Positions 43,890 to 54,500 of a DNA stretch of 64,000 bases are shown here, piece by piece. The translations under genes were made by a program, and so were the position numbers. Under the pieces are notes generated by a model. That model was given only the letters and a program-made list of their open reading frames with translations. It had not been told where the DNA came from and did no database searches. Numbering within the stretch: position 1 is the stretch's first letter; each line of letters starts with the position of its first letter. Location of the stretch: contig NW_005178610.1 in the NCBI RefSeq assembly GCF_000350225.1, positions 124,001-188,000 on the forward strand, in the 5' to 3' direction. This stretch comes from Chondrus crispus. Lineage: Eukaryota > Rhodophyta > Florideophyceae > Gigartinales > Gigartinaceae.

Positions 43890-44944
43890 GATCAGACCAG
43901 CAGGTATACATGACCAAGTCAAATCAAATTCATCACCTCTTCAGTGCCAAGTATTGCCGAAACGGGAAATTCCCCACCACTCAGCGCTTTTCCCAAGACA
44001 ACCATGTCAGTTCACGTTGTCATGGTGGCAACAAAGAAGTCGGCCTGTCCGGCCAAGCCCTGCCTGTATCTCATCTACGATCTCATCTACGATGAGCAGG
44101 ATGCGGTTTTCTCGCATTGAAACTTCGCTCTCATTAGAGGAAATACCGGACCCAGACTGCGCATTCACAAAAGTGGAATCCATGATGCTGCCTTCCGATT
44201 TCGCAATGGACGAGCATGGGACGTTGCGGCAGAATGCGGCTACTAGTGCAACGTGGACTGAAGCAGATGCGGCGGACATTTCGTATGCATCGCGGCTTCC
44301 GATCCGTCTGATGATCTTTTACATACGCATTGGTCTGTTGCGTCGTGGTCGAGCAGGAGGCATGCATTCGGAAATGCAGCTAGAAATTCGTCAACTTTGC
44401 CTTTGCAGCTCTGTTGCCATTCTCGCCGCTGCTACCGCTGTATCTCGCTGTTGTCGTGCTATCTCCAATCTCGCCGCTTCTACCGCTGTTTCTTGCTTCT
44501 CTCGTCGCTTCTACCGCTGGCTCGATGGGCGGATGGAGGGACGAGCTGTGGGCGTGGGAGGGAAAGCACCCTGTTCCTGATCCAGATACGGACCTCTACG
44601 CCAGCTACATCAAAAGCCTAGACGTCAGCGGCCAAAAAGCGAACATTGAAGTCGATAGTGACGATTGCGGCGATGGAGAAGGGGATGGGATATTATAGGG
44701 ACTGTGGCTGTGGCTGTGGCTGTGGTTGCGGCTGGGACTGGGACTGAGACTGGGGCCGAGGCCGTGGAAATGAGAGGCACATCGCCGCAGCAACAAATTG
44801 CCGAGGAACCGGATGTAGTCTTTTGTCGTGCAAAAAAGGCTCTGCAAATCTCACACAAGAGAAGGAGGGTGCACTTCTGTGACTGGGACGAAGATGGGGA
44901 GACAAGCAGCGTTTTACGAGACTGGCAACGAGTTCACCCTCCTC
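43890..44944. other. Possible plus-strand coding remnants and a simple repeat
   Basis: Plus frames at about 44520-44698 (acidic, ending in DSDDCGDGEGDGIL) and 44665-44967 (with EEPDVVFCRAKKALQISHKR) look protein-like but lie in different frames. They are separated by a six-base GGCTGT/GGGACT-type repeat at 44698-44757. They converge on the minus-strand gene at 44945. No domain is recognised. Confidence 0.35.
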
Positions 44945-46492
44945 TCAGAAATAAATGCCGGCTATGAAAGGTGCGAGCACTACATCCTTCCTAATCGGAA
45001 GACCTGGACCAGTGTATTGTGTCACCCATGAAACTTCCTTCCTGCGGATAACACTAAAGTACTTGTCGTTTGAGCACGAATAAAGCAAGCCTGTTCCTGT
45101 GTCGAACAATTGACCGCGCATCCATGGCCCCGTAGGCAAGGGCTTGGTGATTTCAAATACACCTATCATGTCCTCCAAGCAAAGAAAGTTGACTGTGCCT
45201 CGGAACAAAAGAAAGGAAGAACAGTAAACCGGGATAAACGCTAAAAGGGCGTCGGCCGGAAGTCTGAGATACGTAGCAAGACTTTGAATGTCGCATTCAA
45301 CGATTCCGCCAGGCTTGTCGTTGAATCCGAAAATTTTGCCTCCATGCCGCTGCACAGACTGCTTTGCTTTAAGAAGACGTGAGGATATGCGCTGGAAGGC
45401 TGGAACAACTTCTCTTGAACAGGTACGGAAGAACCCATCTCGAAGACGGTGCAAGACGCCAGCAGGGTAGTCTTGAACGTTGACGTCTTGTACCAAATGA
45501 GTACCGCGCATAACCGAAGCTCCTTCAAAGACGTCATATTTCTGCACTATTTCATCCTCCACGACGACGGGCCAAGACTTGAGTAAGACGTCTGCTGGAT
45601 CCCAAAAAGCATCCGTAGGTATTTCACGAAAAGGAAGCCGAGAGATCTGGTTTCCAGGAGACGGGGAGAAATCCGTCGCCCAGTACAGGAAGTGGCCATT
45701 GCAAAGTAGGGCGAGGCCGACATTGAGGCCACAATCACTTGCTCTCCAAGTGTGCGGGAAGGGAGAGGAGATGTAGAGATCCCCTTCGTCGACGGCACCG
45801 GGACCTAGAAGCGGGGCGTGAGGTTTGTACTGCACGTACATTGCGTGCGGATTGAGAGCAAGTGAGGGCGTTTGGTGACGAGGGAGGTCTCTTTCTCCGT
45901 GCTCACCTCCCAAGTACACCACATGTCCGTCGGGAAGAAGGTCGGATAGATCACCTGCTTCTTTGACGTTAATGCACGAACGCGTCTGGTGGGGGGGGTC
46001 GCCGGAGGGGGGAAGGATCTTGTCGTAGACAAGGTTTCCCTTAAGGTCACAGGAGTGCTTGTAGTAGTAAGGGTACCAAGTATCTGCGTCGACTCTGGGC
46101 AAAGCGCGGAACTGTGTACTGGAAATCTCAGTCTTGACGTAGTCGTTTGGGCAATCAAACTTTCTCTCCAGACGGAATGCCTTGTCATTGAGAGCCTTGG
46201 CAAAGGACTTATACAACTTGACGACGGCAGCGGAGAGTTCGATGTGGCCACTTGGTGTGAAAACACGATCATCAGTGTCGATGTGGGAAAGTTTGCGCAA
46301 GCGGTATTGCCTGGTGTTGCCATTATAGACATAGACGGCGGAGCCTTGGACTTTGAAGCTGGGATTGCCGTCATCCAAGTGGAGAGAAGTACTAGAGCTA
46401 TCCAAGTCGTCGGCGTGGCCACCGCAGAACTTGGTCTCTATTTCGTCATGAGCAGTTTGGCGGACAGCGGGACTGGTCGCATACTTGGGCAT
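44945..46492 (-). CDS. Unrecognised 515-aa protein
   Basis: The frame extends upstream to 46870, but the upstream part reads like a pyrimidine-rich 5' leader, so I take the ATG at 46492 (MPKYATSPAV) as start. The protein has an even, globular composition: an acidic N-terminus, then many Tyr/Trp/Pro-rich segments, such as DTWYPYYYKHS, GHVVYLGGEHGERDLP, FLYWATDFSPS and FEGASVMRGTHLVQD. There is no signal peptide, membrane helix or known motif that I can name. It lies alone between repeats, with no gene partner in frame. The long intact frame suggests a functional gene or a recently active mobile-element gene of unknown type. Confidence 0.65.
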   Translation of the reverse strand: MPKYATSPAVRQTAHDEIETKFCGGHADDLDSSSTSLHLDDGNPSFKVQGSAVYVYNGNTRQYRLRKLSHIDTDDRVFTPSGHIELSAAVVKLYKSFAKALNDKAFRLERKFDCPNDYVKTEISSTQFRALPRVDADTWYPYYYKHSCDLKGNLVYDKILPPSGDPPHQTRSCINVKEAGDLSDLLPDGHVVYLGGEHGERDLPRHQTPSLALNPHAMYVQYKPHAPLLGPGAVDEGDLYISSPFPHTWRASDCGLNVGLALLCNGHFLYWATDFSPSPGNQISRLPFREIPTDAFWDPADVLLKSWPVVVEDEIVQKYDVFEGASVMRGTHLVQDVNVQDYPAGVLHRLRDGFFRTCSREVVPAFQRISSRLLKAKQSVQRHGGKIFGFNDKPGGIVECDIQSLATYLRLPADALLAFIPVYCSSFLLFRGTVNFLCLEDMIGVFEITKPLPTGPWMRGQLFDTGTGLLYSCSNDKYFSVIRRKEVSWVTQYTGPGLPIRKDVVLAPFIAGIYF

Positions 46493-46870
46493 GTTGGAAG
46501 AGGAGGGTGTGAAGAAATGTGATAAAGGAGGAGAGGGCGCAAGAAGGGGCAGATGAACAGAGGAGCAGAGGCGGAAAGAGATAGAGAAATCTTGAGGAGG
46601 CAACGTGGAGGCAACGTTGAGAACGATCATATTTATTTGCAGGGCGCTGAGAGGTACTACTGACTTACGGAGATCTCTGACGAGAGAATGATTCATGGTG
46701 ACTGTGACCGTCACAGGTAGACAAGTCATGAGAGCAGTGGAACAATAGCAACAGGATGGTGGAACAAAGGACATGCCCGCATGAGATTCACACGGAGGTG
46801 TTCTCCTGTCACACTGTGACGATCGTATCTTGCCGGAAAGTACAGTACAGTACGGTACAGTGAACAGCAC

Positions 46871-47074
46871 TGTATGATATTGGTCCGATGTGACATTGGC
46901 GTGACCCTTCTTAGAGATGGCTGTCCACTCACCTCCGTGGCAGGCTGGTACACTAATTTACCTCGGGATCAACCTTGCAGCAGCACCACCCAGGCATTCA
47001 GCGTTAGGCATTTGGATCCGTCCCTAGCCTGGCGAGCGCAGGGCATCCTAGAGGGCGTAACAGAAGGTTTCCTA
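46871..47074. promoter_or_regulatory. Upstream region of the 515-aa gene
   Basis: It holds a short ACAGTACAGTACGGTACAGT tandem motif just below 46871 (about 46841-46862) and no frame of note. No TATA box is obvious. Confidence 0.25.
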
Positions 47075-47400
47075 GACCAGCAAGGAGACCAGCAATAATA
47101 TTTGAGATATTTTCGAAGACCTCCTGCCCGCCGAATTCGTTACCAATATTTTCTAGACCAGCAAGGACACCAGCAATAAAGTTTCGGATTTTTTTGTAGA
47201 TAGATCCCTGCTCACCGAATACGTTACCAATATGGTGCGGACCAGCAAGGACACCTGCAATAATGTTTCGGATTTTTCGTAGATAGATCCCTGCTCGCCG
47301 AATACATTACAATACTGTACCAATATTTGTAGACCAGCAAGGAGACCAGCAATTTGTTATTAGAGATATCTTGGTAGACCAGCAAGGGGATGGTCCCATC
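47075..47400. repeat. Diverged tandem repeats, 81-92 bp
   Basis: GACCAGCAAGG recurs at 47075, 47156, about 47240, 47332 and 47377. Between these, ACC(T/A)GCAATAA, TAGATAGATCCCTGCTC and GAATACGTTACCAATAT blocks recur. No coding sense. Confidence 0.8.
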
Positions 47401-47804
47401 TCCTAGAAGTTGACAGAGTGATCAATTATAATGTAATTGTGCAGTGAGGTTGTCCGTAAAGTCACAAAGACGCGTGTTTTGGCGACGACTTTGCTCGGAG
47501 TGTCTGAACGTGAAATTTGCAAAAAACACGTTTGGCAAAACTCACAGCATACAAAAAAAGGGCGGGGGCATGTGAGTTTTCCACGAGTTTCACATCCGCC
47601 TGATCACAGCATTGCTGGATCGACTCGTCTTGAAGGAAAACGAAGTGGGTCTTACGTTCTTTCCATCAGCAGAAACGAGTCTCAGACTGCACGGGTTGTA
47701 CTGATATGCCTCATGGACGCCCCTGTCGCTTCATCTGCGAAAAGTCCATCACTGGATCAAAGCGCGACAGGATCTGCCATTCCCGCGAACCCCTTAACTA
47801 AGAA

Positions 47805-47998
47805 GTATACAAGTTTAAAAGCAGAGCAGTATAGAAGTTCGAAAGCAGAGAAGTATAGAAGAATGGAAGTTTAGAAGTATAAGAGTATGATAGTATAAAA
47901 GAATAAGAAGAAAAAAAGTATAGAAGTTTATAAGCAGAGAAGCAGAGAAGTTTGAAAGCAGAAAAGTGTAGAAGTATAGAAGCAGAGAAGTTTAAAAG
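47805..47998. repeat. AGAAGTATAGAAG-type minisatellite
   Basis: Irregular 11-15 base purine-rich units such as GAAGTATAGAAGTTTAAAAGCAGA repeat across about 190 bases. Confidence 0.8.
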
Positions 47999-47999
47999 C

Positions 48000-50160
48000 G
48001 ACGGCGGCCATGGCTGCGGCATCTCAGCCGAGGTAAGGATAGATCTGTTGCTTCGGCGTGAAGTCGCGGTCGAGTGTTGGACATGTTCTATTTGTTTGGC
48101 AGAGGCCGTCTGATGATATTGATGATATTACGAGTGCCGGCCAGTTGGGAGACTGCGTGTCAGCATGAAATGCGCGAGCATCTCAGAGGAAGATTTGCTC
48201 GCTGTGACCATGGATTTTTTCGACATTTTGAAAAGAGAAGCGGTTGTACATTGCCCTCATTTTTTCACTTTGGTAGATGATGCCGACCTGGGACTTTGGT
48301 CTAATATCATGAAAGCCTTTACCCCCTGTATTCTAAAATGGCTCGGAAACCTATTGGCCTCAGCAACACCAGCTCCGGCTGCGACGGGGAAAAGTAACTA
48401 TCAGAACCAGTCCTGGAAAGGAAGCGCTACCCCAACGACATTAGTTCTCACTCTCTCGGGAACGCACAGTCTGCTCAGATGAGTAGGTATGGACCGGAAT
48501 AGTCGTCAGAATCAGCACTAGTTTAAGAACGCAGAACGCAAATAGCAACCGAATATTTCTCAAAACAAGATGAGTGTGGATGCCAGTCACTTTGTTGGAG
48601 GGACGAGCCTCTGTAGAACTGACAATAGAAAGAAAACAGTGCGGGAATAAAGAATCGGATTTCCGCAATGACGGCGTATTTCTTCTCATGGTATTGCAAG
48701 AGATACATGAATGCTAAGCCCGGCTTGCTTAAACTCAAACGCTTCCTCCTTTGTACTCCTCTGAGCACTAAGAACTAAACCCTTCCACTACATCGATTCC
48801 CCTTAGGCAACTCAAACGTATGCTCCACCCCCTATCACAACCAACTAGATACAAAGTCAGTTCAACGGGACTTCGGTAGAGTGGGCACACTCTACCAATT
48901 TCATCCCAAGTAGAACAGCAGCAGTGGTCCCTTAAGCCAAGCCGAGCTGGCAGTCCGAAACACCACCTCACAGTTTCTGCAATGTAGTTTGGAGTTCACG
49001 AATATATACAGGCTCGGGCTTCAGTGAAAAGTTCGACAAGACTGGTGCACAGGGTGGAAGTGATAACTTAGCAAGTCCAGCTTGCCTTAGCTTGAGTCCG
49101 AATCGATCAAAGCACTGACTTTGTGTTTGCTGCCAATGCACTGTACCCTTGACTGGTTTTCAGGAAACGCTTCTTCGAAACGTCAGAGGCTCTGAGTGGG
49201 ACATGGGATGTAGAGAGTGTGGTGTTTACGTTTCGCTCCCGGGACTAGTGCATAGAAGGTCGCTAGATGCGAACGACGGATGGGAATAGAATGTGTTGCC
49301 GATCTCATATAACAATAAACACTTTACAGACACGCCTGATGCGAAACATCTGTAACCACCCCGCAAGTATCAAACAAAACACCCCCGTCTCCTACCACGT
49401 CGACACATCGCCCGCTCTCGCGCCAGGCAAAAACTTCTTAAAGCCCCACTCCGTCTCGAGCTTGAACGGGTCTCCCATGTCCACTGCGTCCATTCAATTT
49501 AATCGACATGTCAAATACAATTATAGAGTCACCAACTTGCAAATTGACAAGCTACTTTACCTCCGGCAAAGCAATGCAATGTCTAGTATGAGCACCTAGC
49601 TAGAGACACCGTGCCACGAAGAAATTGTCGATAGCGACGCTGAAGTGGGCTGAGGCCCTATTCCCATGTCCGAACAGACGCGCGTTCAGGTGGGCTGAAA
49701 TTAAGCGCAAATTTACTTCGGTCTGACGGAGTGCACATTGGCTAGAAAAAAATCTGGAAATTTTTCAAAGCGCACAGTGCCAAATTTGATTATTTTATCA
49801 TACCGGATGGACGTCGAAAATTGCCGACATGCATCTGACAGCAGCCGTTGGCCGGATGGACGTCATCCTCGCTGTCATGTCGCGTCATTGATCCCGTTGG
49901 TCGCTGTCACGATATCATTCGCAGTTCCCCTATTCAGGCCCCTGAATTCCGACGCGCATCCACTGGCTGGCGCTCCTCGTAACGCGCGTCTATTGGTTCA
50001 CTACTGATCTCACTTACTCTGTCCGTTCCACTCCTTCCCCCGCCCTGAATGACCACATACTGTATGAGACAATTTCATCCGCGCTCTCTGGAACCACACA
50101 GCTCCCCTTCCGTACTCCTGTTGCCCCTCCCCCAACGCGCCCGCCCTCTTACGACTATCC
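48000..50160. other. No firm gene
   Basis: The best frame is plus 48165-48482 (105 aa, starting MKCASISEEDLLAVTMDFFD), with a helical start but no known domain and a random end. The remainder (48480-50160) shows no domain, RNA gene or repeat that I can identify. Confidence 0.35.
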
Positions 50161-50855
50161 CTCTATGTTTAGTTCTGGCGTCAGTTCCCGCGGGACGATA
50201 CGTTTTGGGCACATGTCAGGATCGATACGTAATGACAAAAAACGTATCGTCCAGGCCTGATTCGACGTATGTGCGATTTTGGTACTGCATACGGTATATG
50301 GCCCAAAACGTATCGTGCCGGGCGGTTTTAACGGCGACAGTTTTCTGGTGGGACGATACGTTTTAGGCCGATTTACACGGCGGCACCACCATACGCGCTG
50401 AATTTGCAACATTGCTGTTGGCAATTTCTGACTAAACGTTTACCGACGGCGGCGCACAGCCAATAAAATGTCAGTGCGCAAAATCTAGTTTTTGCCGTCT
50501 GCGATTAGAGGCGCATGAGCAATATTATTAACTTCATATTTTATCACGTACCATGTCCCTCGTCTGCCAAGATTGTCAGATGCTCAAAACGTATCGTGCT
50601 GGGGGGGCAATTACAGCAGGCAGATTTAGTGGCAGGCCCTTATACTGCACTAACAGCGTCGCAATGCGCATGTACGAATTACACAATAAGGCGGCGTAAT
50701 TTATGTCCTGAACATCAAAGCATTCTAAGTTATTTACTGCGCGAAATTGAAAAGCGCCGTATGCAGGTTTCGATGATCGTTGCCTCAACGACGCATTTTG
50801 GACGGGTGTGTCAGCGATGCGTTGGGGAGGGATGCGCGCACGATGCGTTCTGGAT
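50161..50855 (-). repeat. 'ACGTATCGT' repeat family, copy D (inverted)
   Basis: Reverse complement of 41190-41876 with moderate divergence: it has the CATAGAG end, ACGATACG pairs, the GCACTGACATT block (inverted) and the GATGATCGTTG edge. The edge leads directly into the 26-base minisatellite. Confidence 0.8.
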
Positions 50856-51285
50856 GGGTGCGTCTAGGATGCGAGCTGAGGGGGTGCGAGAATGATGCGT
50901 TTGAACGGGTGCCAGAATGCTACGTTCGAGAGGGGTGCACTCGTCATGTGTTCTATAGTGGTGCGCTCATCATTCGTTTTAGGGGGATGCCAGAATGATA
51001 CGTTCGGGAGGGGTGCGCCCAAGACGCGTTCTAAGGGGGTGCGAGAATGATACGTTCGGAAGGGGTGCGCCCACGATGCCTTCTAAAGGGGTGCGAGAAT
51101 GATACGTTCGAGAGGGGTGCGCCCATGATGCGTTCTGGAGGGGCGCGAGAACGATGCGTTTGGGAGCGGTGCGAGAATGATACGTTCGGGAGGGGTGCGC
51201 CCACGATGCGTTCTGGAGGGGCGCGAGAACGATGCGTTTTGAAAGGGTGCGAGAATGATACTTTGGAGAGGGCTACTCGCAAGAC
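50800..51285. repeat. 26-base minisatellite, about 18 units
   Basis: Units alternate among GAGAATGATACGTTCGGGAG, GCCCACGATGCGTTCTGGAG and GAGAACGATGCGTTTGGGAG (first 20 bases shown), each 26 bases long. The apparent frames through it are by-products. The same unit appears about twice at the edge of copy B (about 41200-41255). Confidence 0.9.
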
Positions 51286-51638
51286 GCATCCTGCAAGGAG
51301 CATGAACGGTGCGTTTGAAGGTTTCTTTTCTATTTCATCTACTTCTGTAGTAGATGGCCGTTACAAAAGCACAAGTGTAAATTTTATGGGGTTGTTTGCG
51401 TAGTAGAGAAACAGCAAAACGGCACAATGGGTGAGCATAGCAGTAGGATATGGCGCGAGGTAGAAGATGTATAAATGAATGATTCAACAAAAACGGCGGG
51501 TAGTGATCGCACGGGCACATGGAAATGTGAGGATCGCTGTGACATGTGAATGGTTCAGTTTTCGAGAAGATTGAAGCTTTCTATCGTTGAGAGTTTATTG
51601 AAAATGTGGTCCTAATACTGCAGTGTGGATATAGAAAA
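51286..51638. other. No gene seen
   Basis: AT-rich spacer between the minisatellite and the stop of the zinc-tail frame. Confidence 0.4.
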
Positions 51639-52871
51639 CTACTGGCAGTCCAGTTGGAGAAGACCTTGATGTATGGCCCAAGCCAGTGGGAGCCATATTG
51701 TCAGAGGCATATCGTCGTTATTCTCGTCAGCGGACTCTATGGCTGCATCCCAGAAGATGACGGCTAAGTCCTTCTCAGTGACCCGGGCCGGGCGGTCACG
51801 GAGAACGGAGTTAAAGCGGCAAAGGATTTCGGAAAGGAACAGGTTTTCAGCGATCTGTTGCTGGAAAGACTTCATTCGCCAAAGGTTCCAGGCGAGTGAT
51901 ATCATAGGACGTAGATCGCAACGACCGCATTGGCCGAATGTGGGGTGAAGTGGTTGGCCAAGGCAGTGCGAGAGGCGGCAATCATAGCACTTGAGAGGGA
52001 CTTTTCTTGGGACGGGGCAAGACGGGACGAAATGGGTCGTAGAGAAACAGGCATAGCAGCTTCTTTCCATGAATGGACAGTCATTCTGAGGATGTTCCGT
52101 ACCGAAACGGCGGGGAGAAGCGTGGCATAAGAGACACGTTATATTGGTTAGGAAGAGGAATTGAGTTACTAGATGAACCGTGGATTCGGTGTCAGTTGCC
52201 TGGAAGTGACTAAATGGCAGCGAAAGGGGAGGTGATGGGGAAGGGAAAGGGTTTGTGAGAACATTACGTTGGGTTTGGGGCGCCATACTGGGAGAAGTTC
52301 GTAAGCTCTTGAATGAATTTCTTCCCGATGGTGGAAGTGACGCGGGCCGTTTGCCCGAAAAGACTTGCTTCAAAGATGGTGACGCCGTCGGAAGTGACCG
52401 TGGACGGACTGGAAATGGTGCTTGCTGCATTGAAGGTGCTGCTGAAGGCAGCAAGCGTTCACTTGATTGTTGTGGGGAGAAGCTAAGGATTCTTCGAACT
52501 GGAGGGGCTGGAGGAGGGGTTGGTTGGAGCGGATTGCTCAAGCAAGAGAAACATTTCATCGAGGTTGTGCTGCGTGGATGTGGTGGCTCGGATTTGGATT
52601 TGCAGTTAAGGCTCGAGATGGTTTTGATTTTGATCTTGATATGGAGGTGACAACTGCGATTGCGATGGAGTGGTGGGAAGCGAATGTTGCTGAGAATGGG
52701 ATTGCGAATTTGCATCCCAAGGTCTAGAGGTATCCGGTGTGTGAAATTGTGAACTCTGAGGGGTGTGCGCCGCAGTGCATTAGTTGGCTGGGAGGGGAAC
52801 ATAGATCCGCAAACATCGCACCGGACTGCGTGCTTGTCGAAGCGACAGACACCAGAGACTTGGCCATCCAT
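51639..52871 (-). CDS. Cys-rich zinc-tail part of the recombinase-helicase frame, 410 aa
   Basis: It lies in the same reading frame as the helicase part, separated from it only by one TAG (52917-52919) and 15 open codons. The first about 100 residues look linker-like. A Ser/Pro-rich region follows from MKCFSCLSN, then a Cys/His cluster (CLLCHASPRRFGTEHPQNDC, CYACFSTTHFVPSC, CYDCRLSHC, CGRCD) that could hold several zinc ions. A helical tail ends LLQLDCQ. In basidiomycete OrsD/RecQ-like proteins, as I recall them, a Cys-rich module follows the helicase in one chain, so this is probably the C-terminal domain rather than a separate gene. Confidence 0.6.
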   Translation of the reverse strand: MDGQVSGVCRFDKHAVRCDVCGSMFPSQPTNALRRTPLRVHNFTHRIPLDLGMQIRNPILSNIRFPPLHRNRSCHLHIKIKIKTISSLNCKSKSEPPHPRSTTSMKCFSCLSNPLQPTPPPAPPVRRILSFSPQQSSERLLPSAAPSMQQAPFPVRPRSLPTASPSLKQVFSGKRPASLPPSGRNSFKSLRTSPSMAPQTQRNVLTNPFPSPSPPLSLPFSHFQATDTESTVHLVTQFLFLTNITCLLCHASPRRFGTEHPQNDCPFMERSCYACFSTTHFVPSCPVPRKVPLKCYDCRLSHCLGQPLHPTFGQCGRCDLRPMISLAWNLWRMKSFQQQIAENLFLSEILCRFNSVLRDRPARVTEKDLAVIFWDAAIESADENNDDMPLTIWLPLAWAIHQGLLQLDCQ

Positions 52872-52916
52872 GGCTGTGTAAAGTGCATCTTTGCGGCAAT
52901 CCGTGGTATTGAGGAC

Positions 52917-54410
52917 CTAATTCATCATCTCGTTTCGGTTCGTTACTGCGAGATCATTTTCGTCAATGTTGCCCTTTTTGAGGAGGGAGGTTTCGAAGCT
53001 CTTATTGTATTGGGTTGAGTTTAGGACGAAGACGAATGCGTGGTGTCCGTCGCGTCCAGACCGGCCACTCTCCTGTGCAAAGTCGACGAGGCTTCTTGCG
53101 GCGCCAAGATGAACTGTTGCTCGAACATCCGGAACATCTATTCCGGTACCGAAGGCGGACGTACAAACCATAATACGGAACAGAGTTGAAGGTACGAGGT
53201 CCTTGATTGTCATGATGTCGTAGAGCTCTTCGTTTGCTGTCCAGTCGTTGTGGGCCTTTTCGTGAGCTTCGTTAGTGAGGCTGGCATGATATATGAGCGG
53301 CTCGACTGCGATGCGTTGATTGGAGTGGGCAACACTTCCTTGTGCATATGCGGCCGTCAGGGCTTTGTGAAGAGAAGTTGTTTCTTTGCGGGTCGGGGCG
53401 AAAGCGATGATTCTATATATTTTGGGCAACGGCTTTGGGGCGTTGGTGCAATCGAGGAAGTGCTGACGCAGAAAGCTCACTGCATTCATCTTCATGAATT
53501 CTTGTGCGGTGGCAAAGAAGCTTTCAGGAGTGCGAGTGTTTAGGCCCGGGTCAGAGTCGTCACTGAAAGTATGAACAACAAACTCGAGATTCCTTCTTTG
53601 AGAAAGCATTGAGAAAAGGAAGGCTGTGTTAATGCCGTGGCGCTCTAGAATGATTCTTCTCTCGCAGGGTGGGACGGCGACACTGAGAAGTACAAGAGGG
53701 ACTGACTTTGGGATGATAGAAAGGGATCGACGCAAAAACTTCAATTCAGGGCGGAAATGTTGCCACATGGCTGTGAGATGAGCCTCATCAATGACTACTC
53801 GAGCGAGCCTGTTAGTATCCATAAGTCGAACAACCAGCTCTTTGAAAGACGGCCGCGACAGCTGTTCGGCCGTGAAGATGTAGAGGTCGGCAAATTCCAG
53901 TGATCCATGTAAATTCGCGCAATGTGATGCGAGTAGGGCGAAGTTTGTCGCGCGCCTCATGTACTCCGATACAAGGGCCTTGAGGGGAACGACTACGATA
54001 GTGGACTTGATATTCTTTTCCATGAAAGCTGGTAGAAGGACTGCCATAGACTTGCCTGATGCGGTGGGCATCAGTACGAGGGAGTTGTTCTGCGACGCGG
54101 ACACAGTGGCTGTGACAGCAAACTGCGTTTGAGACATGAATTCCGCAGATTTAGAACGTGTGGCCTTTTTGAGAGCGGACAGTAGAGGCCTGACGAGGGG
54201 AGGGAGGATATGGTTCGGGGGGTTATCGAGGCGAATACTGTGATTGGAGTGGGACCCTACAGAGAAAGTGTTGGGGAATTTGAGAGCAGAGGGGTTTGGC
54301 TGCAGTTTTTGCAGTTCGTTTGCTGTGCTTCCGTTGAGAGCATGAAGTAGGGGCTTCGGTTGATGAACCTGGAAGACAGGCTGCGGCTCATGTTGGGATA
54401 GCGAGGTCAC
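52917..54410 (-). CDS. RecQ-like superfamily 2 helicase part, 498 aa
   Basis: Motif I MPTASGKS (residues 114-121), motif Ia VVPLKAL, motif II VIDEAH (206-211), motif III LSVAVPP in place of the usual SAT-type, motif V VCTSAFGTGIDVPDVR (415-430) and motif VI QESGRSGRDG (446-455) are all present. RecQ enzymes unwind DNA 3' to 5' using ATP. The frame has no ATG before residue 92, and upstream codons stay open to the TGA at 54501-54503 that ends the recombinase part in the same frame. This suggests one original chain. RecQ-C-terminal zinc and winged-helix domains are not seen; the Cys-rich frame downstream may replace them. Confidence 0.85.
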   Translation of the reverse strand: MTSLSQHEPQPVFQVHQPKPLLHALNGSTANELQKLQPNPSALKFPNTFSVGSHSNHSIRLDNPPNHILPPLVRPLLSALKKATRSKSAEFMSQTQFAVTATVSASQNNSLVLMPTASGKSMAVLLPAFMEKNIKSTIVVVPLKALVSEYMRRATNFALLASHCANLHGSLEFADLYIFTAEQLSRPSFKELVVRLMDTNRLARVVIDEAHLTAMWQHFRPELKFLRRSLSIIPKSVPLVLLSVAVPPCERRIILERHGINTAFLFSMLSQRRNLEFVVHTFSDDSDPGLNTRTPESFFATAQEFMKMNAVSFLRQHFLDCTNAPKPLPKIYRIIAFAPTRKETTSLHKALTAAYAQGSVAHSNQRIAVEPLIYHASLTNEAHEKAHNDWTANEELYDIMTIKDLVPSTLFRIMVCTSAFGTGIDVPDVRATVHLGAARSLVDFAQESGRSGRDGHHAFVFVLNSTQYNKSFETSLLKKGNIDENDLAVTNRNEMMN

Positions 54411-54500
54411 TCGAGACTGGAGTTGCTCTGAATGTTGGAGAGGGAGCAGTTGTGAAGAAGCGCGGTCACTATAAAATGACGGCAGCTTCAGATGGCGGTG

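Noticed and set aside
51047-51403. Repetitive protein read from the 26-base array
   Set aside because: The 26-base period is not a multiple of three and the unit is clearly a minisatellite.
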